Program-made: the position numbers and the translations under genes
Origin: Portulaca oleracea
Lineage: Eukaryota; Streptophyta; Magnoliopsida; Caryophyllales; Portulacaceae
Length of the DNA: 64,000 nucleotides
Assembly (NCBI GenBank): GCA_029582165.1
Contig: CM055893.1
Span: 22,977,179 to 23,041,178, forward strand
Reading direction: 5' to 3'
Shown here: in pieces, positions 20,127-32,200 of the stretch
Numbering within the stretch: the first letter of the stretch is position 1
How the letters are laid out: each line of letters starts with the position of its first letter
The notes under the pieces: model-generated
Database searches by the model: none
What the model was told of the DNA's origin: nothing
What the model saw: only the letters and a program-made list of their open reading frames with translations

Positions 20127-23100
20127 ATGGATGAGATAATGTTGATAGTGCATTATGAGGGGAAGTTTGTGGATGGGGAGGAGATCAAATATGAAGGGGG
20201 TGCGAAGAAGGTTTACTTTAACTTCGAAGTAGACAAATTATGTTTGTTTGAGTTAAAGGGGATTGCTAATGAAATTGGGTTTGGGAATGTCATTGAGTAC
20301 ATTGAGTACTACTATTCAGTGCCTGGGAAAGATTTGAAGTATGGGTTAAGACGACTACTTGATGATGATGATTCAAGGAGTATGATGAATTATGGAACGA
20401 AAGTCGGGTACATGAATGTGTATTTTGTGCATTCAGTCGATGAATCTGAAGTTCTTCTTGATGTGTCGATGCCCATTGGAGGTCCTACTATGGATGGAGG
20501 TAATTTTTTTGGTTCTATTGTAAATGGGGATGTTGTGCTTGTTGGTGATGTGGTTGGTTGTAATGTTATCGGGGCTCAAGTGGTTGGTAATGGTCACAGG
20601 GAAGTTGGTGATGGAGTTTATCCACCCATTTTAAAATATCGAAGGAAGAAGTTAACACCAAGGAGAGCAACTCAACCACCAATTGTAATTGAAGCGGATC
20701 TGCCATCTCAGTCAAGTATGCCCACCGAATATCAAATTGCACAGACTCAAAAATCCCATGTTCTTGAGGATAGAGGTCCAACCCAATTCATTTCAAGGGA
20801 GGCTCAAGTAGGTCATGAACTTAATTATGAGACAAATTATGATTTTAAGTATGACTTGGATGACCCTAGACCTAACTCATATATTCCCATTGACGAGCTG
20901 ATGGAAGGACATGATCAGTTTGATGAAGATAGTGATAGCCATTATGAGCCAAGTGAAAGTGAATCTTCCTCTGGAGATGAGGAATTGGATGATGAACAAC
21001 CAAGGGGGGAAGTCATCCTGGAGGAAGGTGACACATCCGATGAAGAATTTATGCATGGAATGACTAAACTGATAGAAGCTAATAAGGTCATGGCAGCACA
21101 AGAATTTATGGCGAAGCTGAATAAGAATATCTTTACGCCTAGCAACATAGGGGGGGCTTGTCATGATGTGAACAAACAGGGAAGCACTAGGCAACATGAA
21201 AGTGATTATGAAGATTCTGAGGAAGAAATGTACAGTGGGGGGGGGGGGGAGACTGATGATGAGAACAGGTTGCCAAGGTTGCATAGGGCATTGAGAGTTA
21301 GACAAGAGACTGACTGGAAACGATTCAAATGGGAAGTTGGTATGACTTTTGGTACTATACAAAGATTCAGAGATGCTGTAATGTTGTATGCTTTGAAGAA
21401 TGGATTTGACCTGACAATTAGCCGGTCAGACAAGTCAAGGAATAGGGTTGCTGTGAAGTGTAAAGATCAGTGCAAATTTTTGTTGTATATTTCGTGGGAA
21501 AAGAAAAATTGCACCTATGTTCTTAGAACAGCCTATAATGACCACAAGTGCAATAGAAACATGTTGAGAAACAGACAATTAAAGTCTGCATTTGTCGCAC
21601 GGTTTTACCTTCTTGCTTTTAAGGCAAGGCCTGATTGGCCTGCCAAAGAGTTGAGGGAGGAATTAAAGCGCGATTTCGGGATAATTGTCAAGAGATCCTT
21701 CTGCTATGTGAAGCAGCAAGCACACAAATTGTTACATGGATCTATGAAAGACCATTATAGTAAGCTTGGGAGGTACCTTGAAGAATTGAAGAGGACTAAT
21801 AGCAGTAGCACTTTCCTCCTTGTAACTGATCCAACAATTGAGCAACCGATTCCTGTCTTTCAAAGGTTGTTCACATGTTTTGATGGCTTGAGGCAAGGTC
21901 TAATCCAGGGCTGTAGACCAATCATGTGCATTGACGCTTGTTTTTTGAAGACATTCTTAGGAGGTGTACTAATGACAACAATTGGCATTGATGGGAATAA
22001 TCAAATGTTTCCCATAGCTTGGGCTATTTGTGAAGGGGAGAACCATGATAGTTGGGCCTAGTTCCTCCAAAATATTCAGTCATGCCTGGAGGTCATTCCA
22101 AAATCGTCATGGACCATTCTCTCAGATGAGCATGCTGTAAGAAGTCTCATAATTGTTTTCTGTTGGAAATCTATTTTTATTTTATATTGTATGCGTTTGC
22201 ATTGTGAAATTGTTCTAATGATCTATTTACCTTGTGAACTTGCAGTCAATTCTTCACGCTGTCCCCACAATCTATCCCAATGCTGAGCATCGACACTGTG
22301 CTCGACACATTTACTCTAATTGGAAAAAAAATCCACAAAGGTGAAGAATTGAAGTTGTTGTTCTGGGACACAGCTAAAACTTACAATGACGCCGACTACA
22401 AAGACGCACTTGAAGCACTAGCCAAGGAATCCATCCAAGCTGCTCAAGACTTTGTTGCCTACAACCCAAAGGTATTCTGCAGGGCATTCATGAAGACAAA
22501 TACAAAGTGTGATGTTATAGTCAACAACATGGCGGAGACCTTCAAAGCATATATAGTTGACGCGAGAGCCAAGCACTGCATTGACATGTTAGAAGACATT
22601 AGGGTTGCACTGATGCAGAGGATGGTAACGAAGAAGACTGTAATGGACAAGATTGAAGACGACATTTGCCCAAGAGTGCGAAAACAATTAGAAAAGGAAA
22701 AGAAAATTCCAGGTTTTGTGAAACATTCGCATCAGAAGACATGAAGTTTCAAGTGAATCATGGAATTGATAGTCTAATTGTTGACATGAGAGCCGCCACC
22801 TGCACATGTCGAAAATATGATTTGACAGGCATTCCTTGTTGCCACGCTATATCATGTTCAAATATACTAAGAAGAGATGCTGAAGAATTTGTTCATCCAT
22901 ATTTCGAGAGCGGAAAATACCTTCTAGCATATGCTGGATCCATTTCACCTTTAGCTGGTGAAAGACATTGGCCACAAAAACATCTTCCACTAGATCCACC
23001 ACCTGTCAGGATAATGCCAGGAAGACCTCAAAAGAAAAGAAGAAGACAGGTTCATGAAGATCCTAAAAGGCCAAGGAAGCTTACCAAACACGGGGTCGAG

Positions 23101-23356
23101 ATGACCTGCACAAACTGTGGGTTTGCTGGGCACAATAGACGATCTTGCAAGAATCCATCTACTTCAAAACCAACCGCTGCTAAACGACCTAGAGGAAGAC
23201 CAAGGAAGCATCCTCAGCAGCCTACCAATGGAAAATTACAAACTGGAAGAGGTAGGGGGAGAGGGAGAGGCGGAAGTGCTAGTACAGAGGTCGGTAGAGG
23301 AGTTGGATCTAGTAGAGGTAGAGGAGCTGGAAATGGAGGCTCACAAAGTAGGGTAA
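20127..23356 (+). pseudogene. MULE transposase (PB1-like, MuDR, MULE, SWIM and zinc-knuckle domains), disabled
   Basis: Exon 1 starts at 20127. Residues 1-115 are a PB1-like domain (IMLIVHYEGKFVDG); then an acidic linker; residues 394-470 the MuDR DNA-binding domain (WKRFKWEVGMTF, YNDHKCNR); from about residue 597 the MULE catalytic core (MCIDACFLKTFLGGVL, GIDGNNQMFPIAWA). A TAG at 22059-22061 interrupts the core; the frame then continues to the second acidic motif LSDEHA, followed by an intron 22137-22245 (GTAAGAAG...TTGCAG) and AEHRHCARHIYSNW. A frameshift in an A run near 22330 and a second near 22700 restore register. 22745-23356 carries a SWIM finger (CTCRKYDLTGIPCCHA), a knuckle (CTNCGFAGHNRRSC) and an RGRG tail, ending at a GTAAGT donor. 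With one stop and two frameshifts, it is probably inactive. A 13-G run at 21237-21249 keeps frame. Confidence 0.88.
22137..22245 (+). other. Intron in the MULE transposase gene
   Basis: GTAAGAAG donor and CTTGCAG acceptor, T-rich interior, 109 bases. The reading frame before the donor (DEHA) and after the acceptor (SILHAVPTIYPNAEHRHC) is consistent with the MULE family. Confidence 0.8.
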
Positions 23357-24079
23357 GTTGCCTCTTCCAATTTGACACAACCTTTTCCTTGGTGGATTTT
23401 TTTTAATGATAAGATTCCCTTGTTTCTAAAATTTGACACAACCTTTTCCTTGGTAGATTTTTTTTATATGTACAACAGGCACCCCAGCTGTATGTATCGG
23501 CGGCAACAGGCCACGTTATTGAATGCACCGGCAGCACTTTTGGGTTGTTGAAGTAATCACACAAGTTTGGAGATAAATTAGTGTTGATTTTTTTTTTTAA
23601 AGGTTTGAACTGAATTTGTATTTTTGGACAGCCTCTAATGGCACCAATCACGACAATTGAGTTAGATTTGTGACCTACTATTGCTATTTTCCCCTTTATG
23701 AAGCATCACATTTACATGTGTTGTGTTTCTGATGCTGCTTGTTGTTTTTCAGATTGGCAGAATACTGTCATACATGTATCATACCGGCAGCAACATGTTC
23801 CTGTTGTTTACTGACATTTTTCGATTCGGACTACATATGTTGGTGCTAGCCTTTTTTTGTTTCTGCTAGCCTTATGTTGTTATTCTGTGCCTTCATTATG
23901 ACACATTGCTGCAATATTGCTCTGTTGCATTTTTTCAGTTTGTGAACTAGTGTTGTTGATAAATTAGTGTCAATTCTCATATTTCTATAAAAGAGCAATT
24001 TTCTCAAGAATAGGTAGTGGCTGATTATATGGTATTGTATGTAGATATGTTTCTTTGTTTACTACTGTTGTAGATATAT

Positions 24080-24270
24080 TTAGTGTAGCTGAAACTTGTG
24101 TCCGTAGTCAAAAATTCGTCCGACCCGAATACATGAATTTGTCCGACCCGAAATTCGAACAATTCGGTCGTGTCCGATTCTAAAATTGGGCCAGGTTCGG
24201 GTTTAAGGTAAGAAATTCGGACGTCCGAATTTTTTCTCAATTGTCTGAACCCGATTTTTTGTCACCACTA
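24080..24270. repeat. Possible small hAT-like insertion within the MULE
   Basis: A short block with CGTCCGACCCGAA repeated at about 24117 and 24140, TTCGGACGTCCGAA (perfect 14-bp palindrome at 24216-24229) and a TAGTGGTGACAAAA-like end on the reverse strand at about 24270. No target duplication was established. Confidence 0.25.
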
Positions 24271-24989
24271 GTTATAAGTCATCAAACCTTATGAATGTTG
24301 ACTTGATATGTGAATGCAGAATTTGTCTTTAGACTTGCTTGGCTGATTATATGGTATACAATTGTATATGGCTTGAACTTTGACCAAGCATTTATCATCC
24401 TCAACCAAAACATCAATTAACCTATGGTGGACATCATACCAAACAGAAAAATTATAGTAATGTAGACCCATTTTGCCAACTTGTGAGTAATTTCTTTGAT
24501 TTGATATCTCACGGTAAGTTCTATCTAGTAGAATAGAAAGTGACTGAAGCTCCTTGTTTGGTCTGTTGCTGTTTATATGCCACTGTCTATTCTTAATCTG
24601 CCACCACTCTGCATTTCATTGTTACCTGTGACTGAAGCTCCCTGTGTTATCTTACAGTAAGTTTTAGAGAAATATGAGAACTACAGACAACACAAACAGT
24701 AACAGACAACACCGGGTGAACTACTGTTGTTGATAAGGGCATGTCTATCTATTACAAATTGCAAATTGATCATTCCACCGCTCAGCATTTCCATTTCCAT
24801 TGCATAACAAGCTAATTGATCATTGAATAATTTAGCAGGGGATAAACAAGCTAATTGATCATTCCACCATTTTTGCAGAAGAACATATACAAGTGATAAA
24901 TTAGCTATTTGATTCAATAAAATGACCATTTCATTTCTCAAAAATTTCCATGAGTAAATCATTCCAACAAGAATTCTAGTTTGTAGACA

Positions 24990-25260
24990 ATCCAATTGTT
25001 TTCCTAAATATTCCTAGCTACCACAACAACCACCATAAGAGTACAAAACATAAGCAAGTTTGCTTCACACCAAACTTGGATTTTGCTTTCATTAAATCTG
25101 CCTCTGCTCTTATCCTCCTTTCTCTTTCTTCTGCAATTTCATTCCTCAATTTAGCAACCTCTTTTTGAAGGACTTGTACTCTTCAGGTTGAAATCCTTGG
25201 CTGGGTTTCAAGTGCACCTCATCTCCCCATTTGAAAAATTCACATTTATCCACCTACATC
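24990..25260 (-). pseudogene. GRF-type zinc-finger second ORF of the MULE, C-terminal part
   Basis: Minus-strand frame containing KCEFFKWGDEVHLKP, resembling the end of a GRF zinc finger (C-x-FFxWxDE), then a lysine-rich coiled-coil-like stretch broken by stop/frame changes, and a hydrophobic terminus (CLCFVLLWWLLW). Plant MULEs and other transposons often carry such a GRF protein with a C-terminal membrane segment. The first half of the finger may lie upstream at 25386-25680, where a minus-strand frame starts MESNGSNIIQGRGVL. It is broken, and its function in transposition is unknown. Confidence 0.45.
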
Positions 25261-25916
25261 CATAAATTTTTGAGAAAATTACATTTGAAAATTACAACAA
25301 CAAATTCGCATTTGTCCAGCTACATCCCTAGAATTAGCAAAATTAACAGTTTAAGACTGCCAAAACAACAAATTAAGAGTATATATCATTGTACGTGATA
25401 GAAAGAAACAAGTAAAATATTGAAAGTAAGTAATACTTCGAGTTCTGATGTACAAAATTGCTTTCTAAAGAGTAGGAGCCCTGTCCACAGAGAAGAGCTT
25501 CCAAGCAACGACAACAATGGATGCCCTGATAGAATCAGATTCCAAAGAATTTCCTCCCTCCTCCGTGTCTCACTCTCTTCCATCGCATAGTCCGCCGCGT
25601 CCGTCGCTCCCTCCGCCACGAGTCTCTCTCCTCAGTCCGCCCAACGCTATCCCCAGTACGCCCCGACCTTGAATTATGTTGGAACCATTTGATTCCATGC
25701 TTTGTTCTGGGGTTGGGAATTTTTGCAAGAATCTATTTTGGCGGTTTTTTCTGGGGTTGGGAATAATGGGTCTTTGATGAATTGACTCTGTGGTGAAGCC
25801 AATTGAAAGAGAAGCAGATTGAAAGAAAAATACGGGGTTTAAATTTGAAGGAAAGGATAGAGTTAGGTTTAACAATAGGAGGGACATCTGTTGTATATGT
25901 TGAGGTGGACAACAAA

Positions 25917-26110
25917 ATGTTTTAAACACATGCCTAACTTGTGCTCCACCGTCCACGTCAGCCGGCCGCCGCTTCTAATTTCAGTGAAGGTGGTGGTGGG
26001 ACATTCAGAAATACCATACTCAAACTTTGGGCTATACAGACTTGAATATGAAGTTTGGGATATTTTGAATGACAACCCCTAAAGTTTGGGATTTTAAAAA
26101 TAAATTTTCC
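25917..26110 (-). repeat. MULE right terminal inverted repeat
   Basis: Inverted counterpart of 19074-19265. The subterminal 25870-25916 still shares a GTTGTCCA..CTCAACA block with the left end. Confidence 0.9.
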
Positions 26111-26468
26111 TTTAAATTATATGGCTCAAAAGAATATTAAATTATATATACATAACTTGGAATTTCCTTTTTTAAATCAATAAATAGAAAAATAAATAGA
26201 AATTATATTCCATGTATTAAGAAATACATTCAAAACTATATTTGCTAAATATATAAACAAAACAATGGATTAAAGTTTGAAGATTTATTTATCAATTATT
26301 AACTCTTGTATTGTATATATTAATAAGATAATTTCAATTCTAAAATTGTTGATTAACTACTTTTTTTTTTTTTTGTGTAACAATGATGATAGGTGTTAGT
26401 CAACAAGTAATCATTCCTATCCTCTATGCTATCCAACAAGATTCAACTATTGGTAAAATCAAAATTAT

Positions 26469-26830
26469 CACTACAAGAAAAAATGGATTGGGCCACGCTC
26501 TATTTCGACGCCCAAAGTCGATATTTCGACGTCCTAGTCATAGGGCGACACAGTTTATTTCGCAGCTAGTTCGACGTTATATGACCGAAGCCCTATAATA
26601 GGGCCCCGAACTTAATTTTAGTTGTCCTGCTTAACGCATAGAACCACAAACCTTTTCGCCGCCCTACTGGATAATTTTGTCGCCCTACATCACACATAGG
26701 GCCATGAAACCTGATTTCCACGCCCTACTTTGAAACAATACCACAAACATTTTTGTGGCCTTCTAACATGATATGGTCATGCTTTATTATTTTTTACGCC
26801 CTCTTTGGTTTGAACTTTGAACCTGTAAAC
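26469..26830 (+). mobile_element. One terminus of a CACTA (En/Spm) transposon
   Basis: Begins CACTACAAGAAAAAATGG, the signature CACTA end, preceded by TAT as a possible 3-bp target duplication. Downstream are subterminal repeats in both orientations of a CGACGCCC / TAGGGCGACA type (TTTCGACGCCC, TTTCGACGTCC, TAGGGCGACA, GTCGCCCTAC, CGCCCTACT). The matching right end (TTCTTGTAGTG) was not found, so the element is truncated or its other end lies beyond recognition. Confidence 0.65.
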
Positions 26831-29154
26831 GTCTGGTAGCCTTCTAATAAAGCTTGTTTCAATTCTATCAATAACCCAAGACATTCAAACCTTGTTTCTA
26901 ATTTTGTAACTCAATTGTGCAAAAACACCATAGAAAAATCATAAATCCATACATCCTTAATCATATACAATCACAAGTGGACATGTCTATTCCCAACATT
27001 TAAATTTAGAGTCCCTATTAATTCTAAAACATATCTCCTTGCAAACATCCTTCAATTGGATGATACTTTCTTCAACTTTAACTGAGAATTGAAAGGGAAC
27101 AACGACAACAGGTACAAGAGATAGGAGCATGAACAATTTGAACATAGAGTAAGCATAGTAGCACCTGAAAAAAAATAAGAATCATAATCAAATTCAAGGA
27201 AAGCTACATAAATAAGACCAATAAAACTTTACCCCTACTTACAAATCATAACTATCAGTAAAGTAATTTCCGGGAAAATATTTCTACTTCACACATTCAG
27301 GTCATCACGTGCTGACTACTGTAAAATCTTCATGGAAAAAAATCAGTTTAATAACAATGCAATGTAAGCTCTTTATCTTCCAATCTCAATCCAACAAAAA
27401 TTCAATAAGGAAAATAACAATGCAACAGTCAACATCAAACTCTCTGGATAGGCTGCAAAATCAAAATTATATTACTAGTCACTCTTGATGTAAAGAAGAC
27501 TCCAGTTATAATTTGAAAATCTTCCATTTTGCAGTAGTTCCTGGATGAAATTATGAGCTAATTATATTGATTCAGCCGAGTATGAAGACATGTTAGTAAT
27601 TCCGATCTATTAAATGTATCCAAAAAACAATAAGAATGAAACAAACAATGCAAACCTGCAATTGACGTTTGAAAAAAAAAGTTCCAAGACAAGCGGTACA
27701 TCCGGCACATCAAATGGCTAGACAGGCGATTCGCAGTCTTGGAGTTGTCACATGAGTCTTTCGCTTGTTTATTGTTGTTTTTTCGTTGTCGGTCTGTTTG
27801 TTGTGTACCTTGTGTCTTGGTCTCGTTTGGAAAAAAAAAACAATGCAAGTCAAGGACATAAGCCGACCTATACTGACTTCAGGAGCAGGTCAATACCTCC
27901 ATGAAATGTTAAAATCCAACTCATGTACCTACATTAACAGTATATTTGACTACCATTCTAATTTAGCAGCATCTTTTCAACATGTGGGCATGTGGGTATA
28001 TATACAACAATTAAACTACAGATATGATCCACAGGCTAAAATGCTAAAAGCGTCCAAAGTAGAGAGGTAGGAAAGATAATTCATTTGACCATCACTCAGG
28101 ACGACACAAACCTCATTTAATCCAAGAAAATCGACATTCATTATAGTACAAATGACAATCTACGAGAAGCATTACAAATAATTATCTAATACTATTAAAA
28201 GGGGGCAGGGACCATAGCGCTTTCTAACAAATTCTAAAAATTTTCTTGGTGAATTCATCTCATTAAATATCACTTTGAGTGTTTTTCCCCTCAAAATATT
28301 CCAAATTATCTTAATGGTTCCTCACTATTTACTGATCAATAGTACTTGGCGTCTTCTAGCTATTTATTTATTTTTCATTCAGATTACAATTACTTCCATA
28401 TTATCAAAAGCATCGGTAGCTTGTAAATTTGTCAATTAACTTTGAATGAATTTAAGTATACTCCTTTGATTCTCAGCCAACACATGCTTTTTCTTCATAA
28501 GGTGTTACATCTAAGCAAAGTCAAACAAAATCCTCCAACCTAAACAAATAAATTCCCTTATGCTTCATTTTAGGACATTCTAACCTATGGAACTCTAAAA
28601 TTCAGAGTTCAAGAAGCCATACAGAAGACAACAAAACATAGCATCAAATTTTAACTGAATAGCAGCCGTACCTTCTCCCCACAAAGCTTTAAAAGAAACA
28701 ATGTCCATTGACATTCCTTCAACCTCTACTATGGTGTTTATCATCTCAATCTAACCTGTAACAATGCAGCAAAGTACTGCATGTGATGATCTTATAACAC
28801 AATTAAATCACGACAATAATAAAACACAAACATCATTCTTTAGAGAAGTGCAAAAGGCTCTATCTCCTTAATATCATTTTCAGAAGGCCACAAGGGTGAA
28901 ATTTTTCAGAAATAGTCATGATAATAGCAACAAACGCAAAATCTTAGCTACACAAATTTAGATTTAAATTTGTTAAGAATGTTCAAAATGAATTCCATGT
29001 ATTTACTACTAAATTTTCCCCAAATCCAACACATACCCATGTAATTTAATTATTTATTTTTTACTTTTGAAATTTAAAATTTTAAAATTTTTAATTTATT
29101 CATTTTTTATATTTAACATAACATATTTTCGAAAATATATCTAAACTTATATAA
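26831..29154. other. Intergenic or CACTA-internal DNA, no gene seen
   Basis: AT-rich sequence on both strands with only short frames (for example 27558-27848 minus and 27765-28070 plus) that show no family motif and overlap each other. It could be the interior of the CACTA element, but nothing supports a transposase. The LINE inserts at its right edge. Confidence 0.5.
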
Positions 29155-29222
29155 ACTTATCAAAAGTTTTTTTTTTTATTGGGTGGAATAGACCGAGTAC
29201 AGGAAGAAAGAAAATAACCATG

Positions 29223-32200
29223 TCAAAGAAGCGTAAAGCCACAAGCCATGTTGGCAAGTGTGTGGGCTTCTTTAACAACAGATCGAGCAACCTTCCTAAT
29301 CTTACAATAATTGAGATTTAAGAATAAAGATTTGCAATGAAAAAGGATATTGGTACAATGTGGGGGGCAGGAAAGTGATCCTCTGAAGAGTTGGACGACT
29401 TGTGCGGAATCTGTAACGATGGTGATGTTGTGTAGCCCCAGTTGTGCTGCACGTTGTAGGGCGCTTTCGACAGCAGCTAGCTCCATCTGCACCGCACAGA
29501 ACCCAAAATGGGGGTGGCCTGATTGGTCGACTACCTGGCCTTGTAGTTTTAGGGTCCACCCAATGCCTCCTTTGAGTGTGGAGGGTCGCTAGGCTCCATC
29601 ACAGGTGAAGACATATTCCATTCCTTGCGGGGAACCCATGGACCAAATAAAATCAGTAGTGATGTGATTGGTGGGACTCTCAGTTTGGTGACTTAGTAGT
29701 AGTCAACTCGTATTAGTCGTCAGCCCTCCTCTTCTGAGGAGACTAAGTTCAGCTTGGGTCCAAATGGGAATTTCCCTCGGATGGACCCACTCATTGTTAA
29801 TGGTGATTCGGTTCCTGGTTGTCCAAAGGAACCAGCAGGTGGCCAAGAACTCCTGCACCAAAGGCAATCCCTCTTCCTTCTTCTTCCACAGGAATAACAG
29901 CCAATTTCTGATCCAGGTGTCGACACCAATGAGCTCATAGCCTGTAGTTCTAATTCCTAAGGTAATGGCAAACCAAATGTGCTTCGCCCATACACAGTCT
30001 CTGAATAGGTGTGTCCTGTGTTCTGTTGCCATTTTACACAGGGAGCAAATATCATCTGCTTCAGGATCCCACTTCTTCCTTTTATGTTTGAGGGGGAGTG
30101 CATCGTGTATGATTTTCCAAACAAGTAACTTCCATTTTGCAGGTGCTTTAGTGGCCCAGAATTTTCCCCAGAACTTTCTATAGGCTGTGGGAGAATTAGC
30201 TGCAAGCTTACTGTTAGAAAACCAAAGGAAATAATAAGCTGACTTGGTAGAGAACTTACCATCTCTGGTTAGGCCCCAAAAAAGTTCATCTTCGCCCTCC
30301 ATGTCACGGGCTGGATGAGTAAGAATTGCCTTGGCGGAATTAGGATGGAATTGATCATGGATGAGGGCTACATTCCATCTCCTCGGGTTGAGTAGTAGCA
30401 GGTCACTGACATTCTTCCCTTACCAGGACTGTCTTGTGGACTCCAGTTTGAGTTGAACTGGGCCTCTACCAGTCCAGTTGTTATTCAGTACTCTTGTGTT
30501 CATTCTGTTGACAATCCTGGATCGAACCTGGGATTTTAGGCCTGAAGTAGCTCTGAACATGCTCCTCCATCCCCAAGAGCTGCTTCCAGGGAGGACTGAG
30601 GAGTTGATAAAGGGAGAATGGCCCTTGTATCTGGCTGTATAAATTCTGCCCAGCAGACTGGTGGGTTTTTGCATAAGTCTCCAAGCTTGTTTTGACAGCA
30701 TGGCATCATTGACCCATTCCGTCTTCCTCATGCCCAGGCCCCTTGCACCTTTTGGGGCAAAGAGTTTATCTTTTGCAGCCCAGTGCTTGCCCTGATCCCC
30801 CTTACTTGTCCACCAGAAGAAATTGGTCATGATGGAGTCCAATTTATCAGTTATCTTTTGTGGGATCTTATATATTGCCAAGAGATGACTGTGAAGCGCA
30901 GAGAGGACTGAGTTAATGAGGACCAATCTACCAACAGGGGATAACAGAGATGCCTTCCAGCTCTGGAGTCTCTTATCAATCATGTCAAGTAGAAAGCCAA
31001 ACTGAGATGTCTTGTTTTCCCCACCACCGGTGGGATGCCAAGATATTTCTCAAAAACCTCTTCGATGGCATACCCAAACACCACAGATAGGCCTTGGCGT
31101 TCATCTGGGGAGGTATTTGGGGAGACCATTATTTTTGACTTTTTGATGTTAATAATCTGCCCTGAAGCAGTGCAAAACTCATCCAGACAAGCCTTCAAGT
31201 GCAAAACGTGGTCAGCCCGTAGGTCCATGAAGAAGATGGAGTCATCAGCAAAGAATATGTGGTTGATCTCAGGGCTACCTCGTGCCACACAGACCCCTTT
31301 GATGAGGCCTTTTTGACGTTCCTGTTGTAAGAAGTTCCCCAGGACATCCAGACAGAGGATGAATAAATAGGGGGGCAGTGGATCTCCCTGGCGTAGCCCT
31401 GCCTCAGGTTGGAATGGGGGTGAAGGGCAGCCGTCTATAAGAATGGAGTACCTAGTTGTTTGGACACATTCCATGATCAATCCTACCCAATGTGTGGGGA
31501 AGCCAAGCTTTTGGAGGACATCTTTCAAGAAGTCCCACTGGATTCTATCATAAGCTTTGTTCATGTCCACATTGATAGCTGCCAATTTTGATCCTTGCTT
31601 TCTCATTTTTATAGTGTGTAGGACCTCATGAGCAATAAGGCAGCTATCTCCAATGAGTCTGCCCTGAATGAAGGCATTTTGGTCCTCATCAATAAGATTC
31701 TGCAGGATGGGGCGTAGTCTGTTAACTATGCACCCCGAGACCAACTTGTACATAACATTACAAAGGCTGATGGGGCGGATGTTAAGATTAGGGTTGGATT
31801 TTCAACCTTCGGGATGAGCGTGAGATAGGTGACGTTGAGCTCCTTCAAGAGTACCCCTGAATTCAACATTTGTAGCACAGCCCCTGTAACTTCATCCCCT
31901 ATGGTTGGCCATAGTTTTTGGAAGAAGCATGCAAGCAGACCATCCGGGCCTGGTGCCTTTAGGCTTCCAATGTGCTTTAAGGCTTTTTTGACTTCGGAGC
32001 CAACAAAAGGTCGGTTGAGGGAGGCTAGGTCCCAAGGCGTGAGTCGTTTATGGTAGTCAAGAAGGACTCTTTCCTTTGCTCGTTGACGGATGAAGGTTAA
32101 GCCTAGGGGTCTAGTGAATAAGGTCTTGTAATGGTGGATGGCTGCTCCCATAATTGTGTCGGCATCAGTAGTCCAGCCGATACCCTCGATGTTGAGACCC

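Larger units (their letters stand above)
19074..26110 (+). mobile_element. Complete MULE (Mutator-like) transposon, 7.04 kb
   Basis: Terminal inverted repeats of roughly 190 bases start GGAAAATTTATTTTTAAAAT at 19074 and end in the complement at 26110. They are flanked by the identical 9-bp TTTAAATTA at 19065-19073 and 26111-26119, the duplication size typical of Mutator transposition. Inside are a plus-strand transposase gene (20127-23356) and a minus-strand second ORF remnant near 25000-25250. 19325-20126 is transposase leader, and 23360-24980 is intron/3' sequence with no other gene recognised. Confidence 0.92.

Noticed and set aside
27558..28070. Overlapping ORFs on both strands near 27.5-28.0 kb
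   Set aside because: No domain, no promoter or splice context, AT-rich codon make-up.
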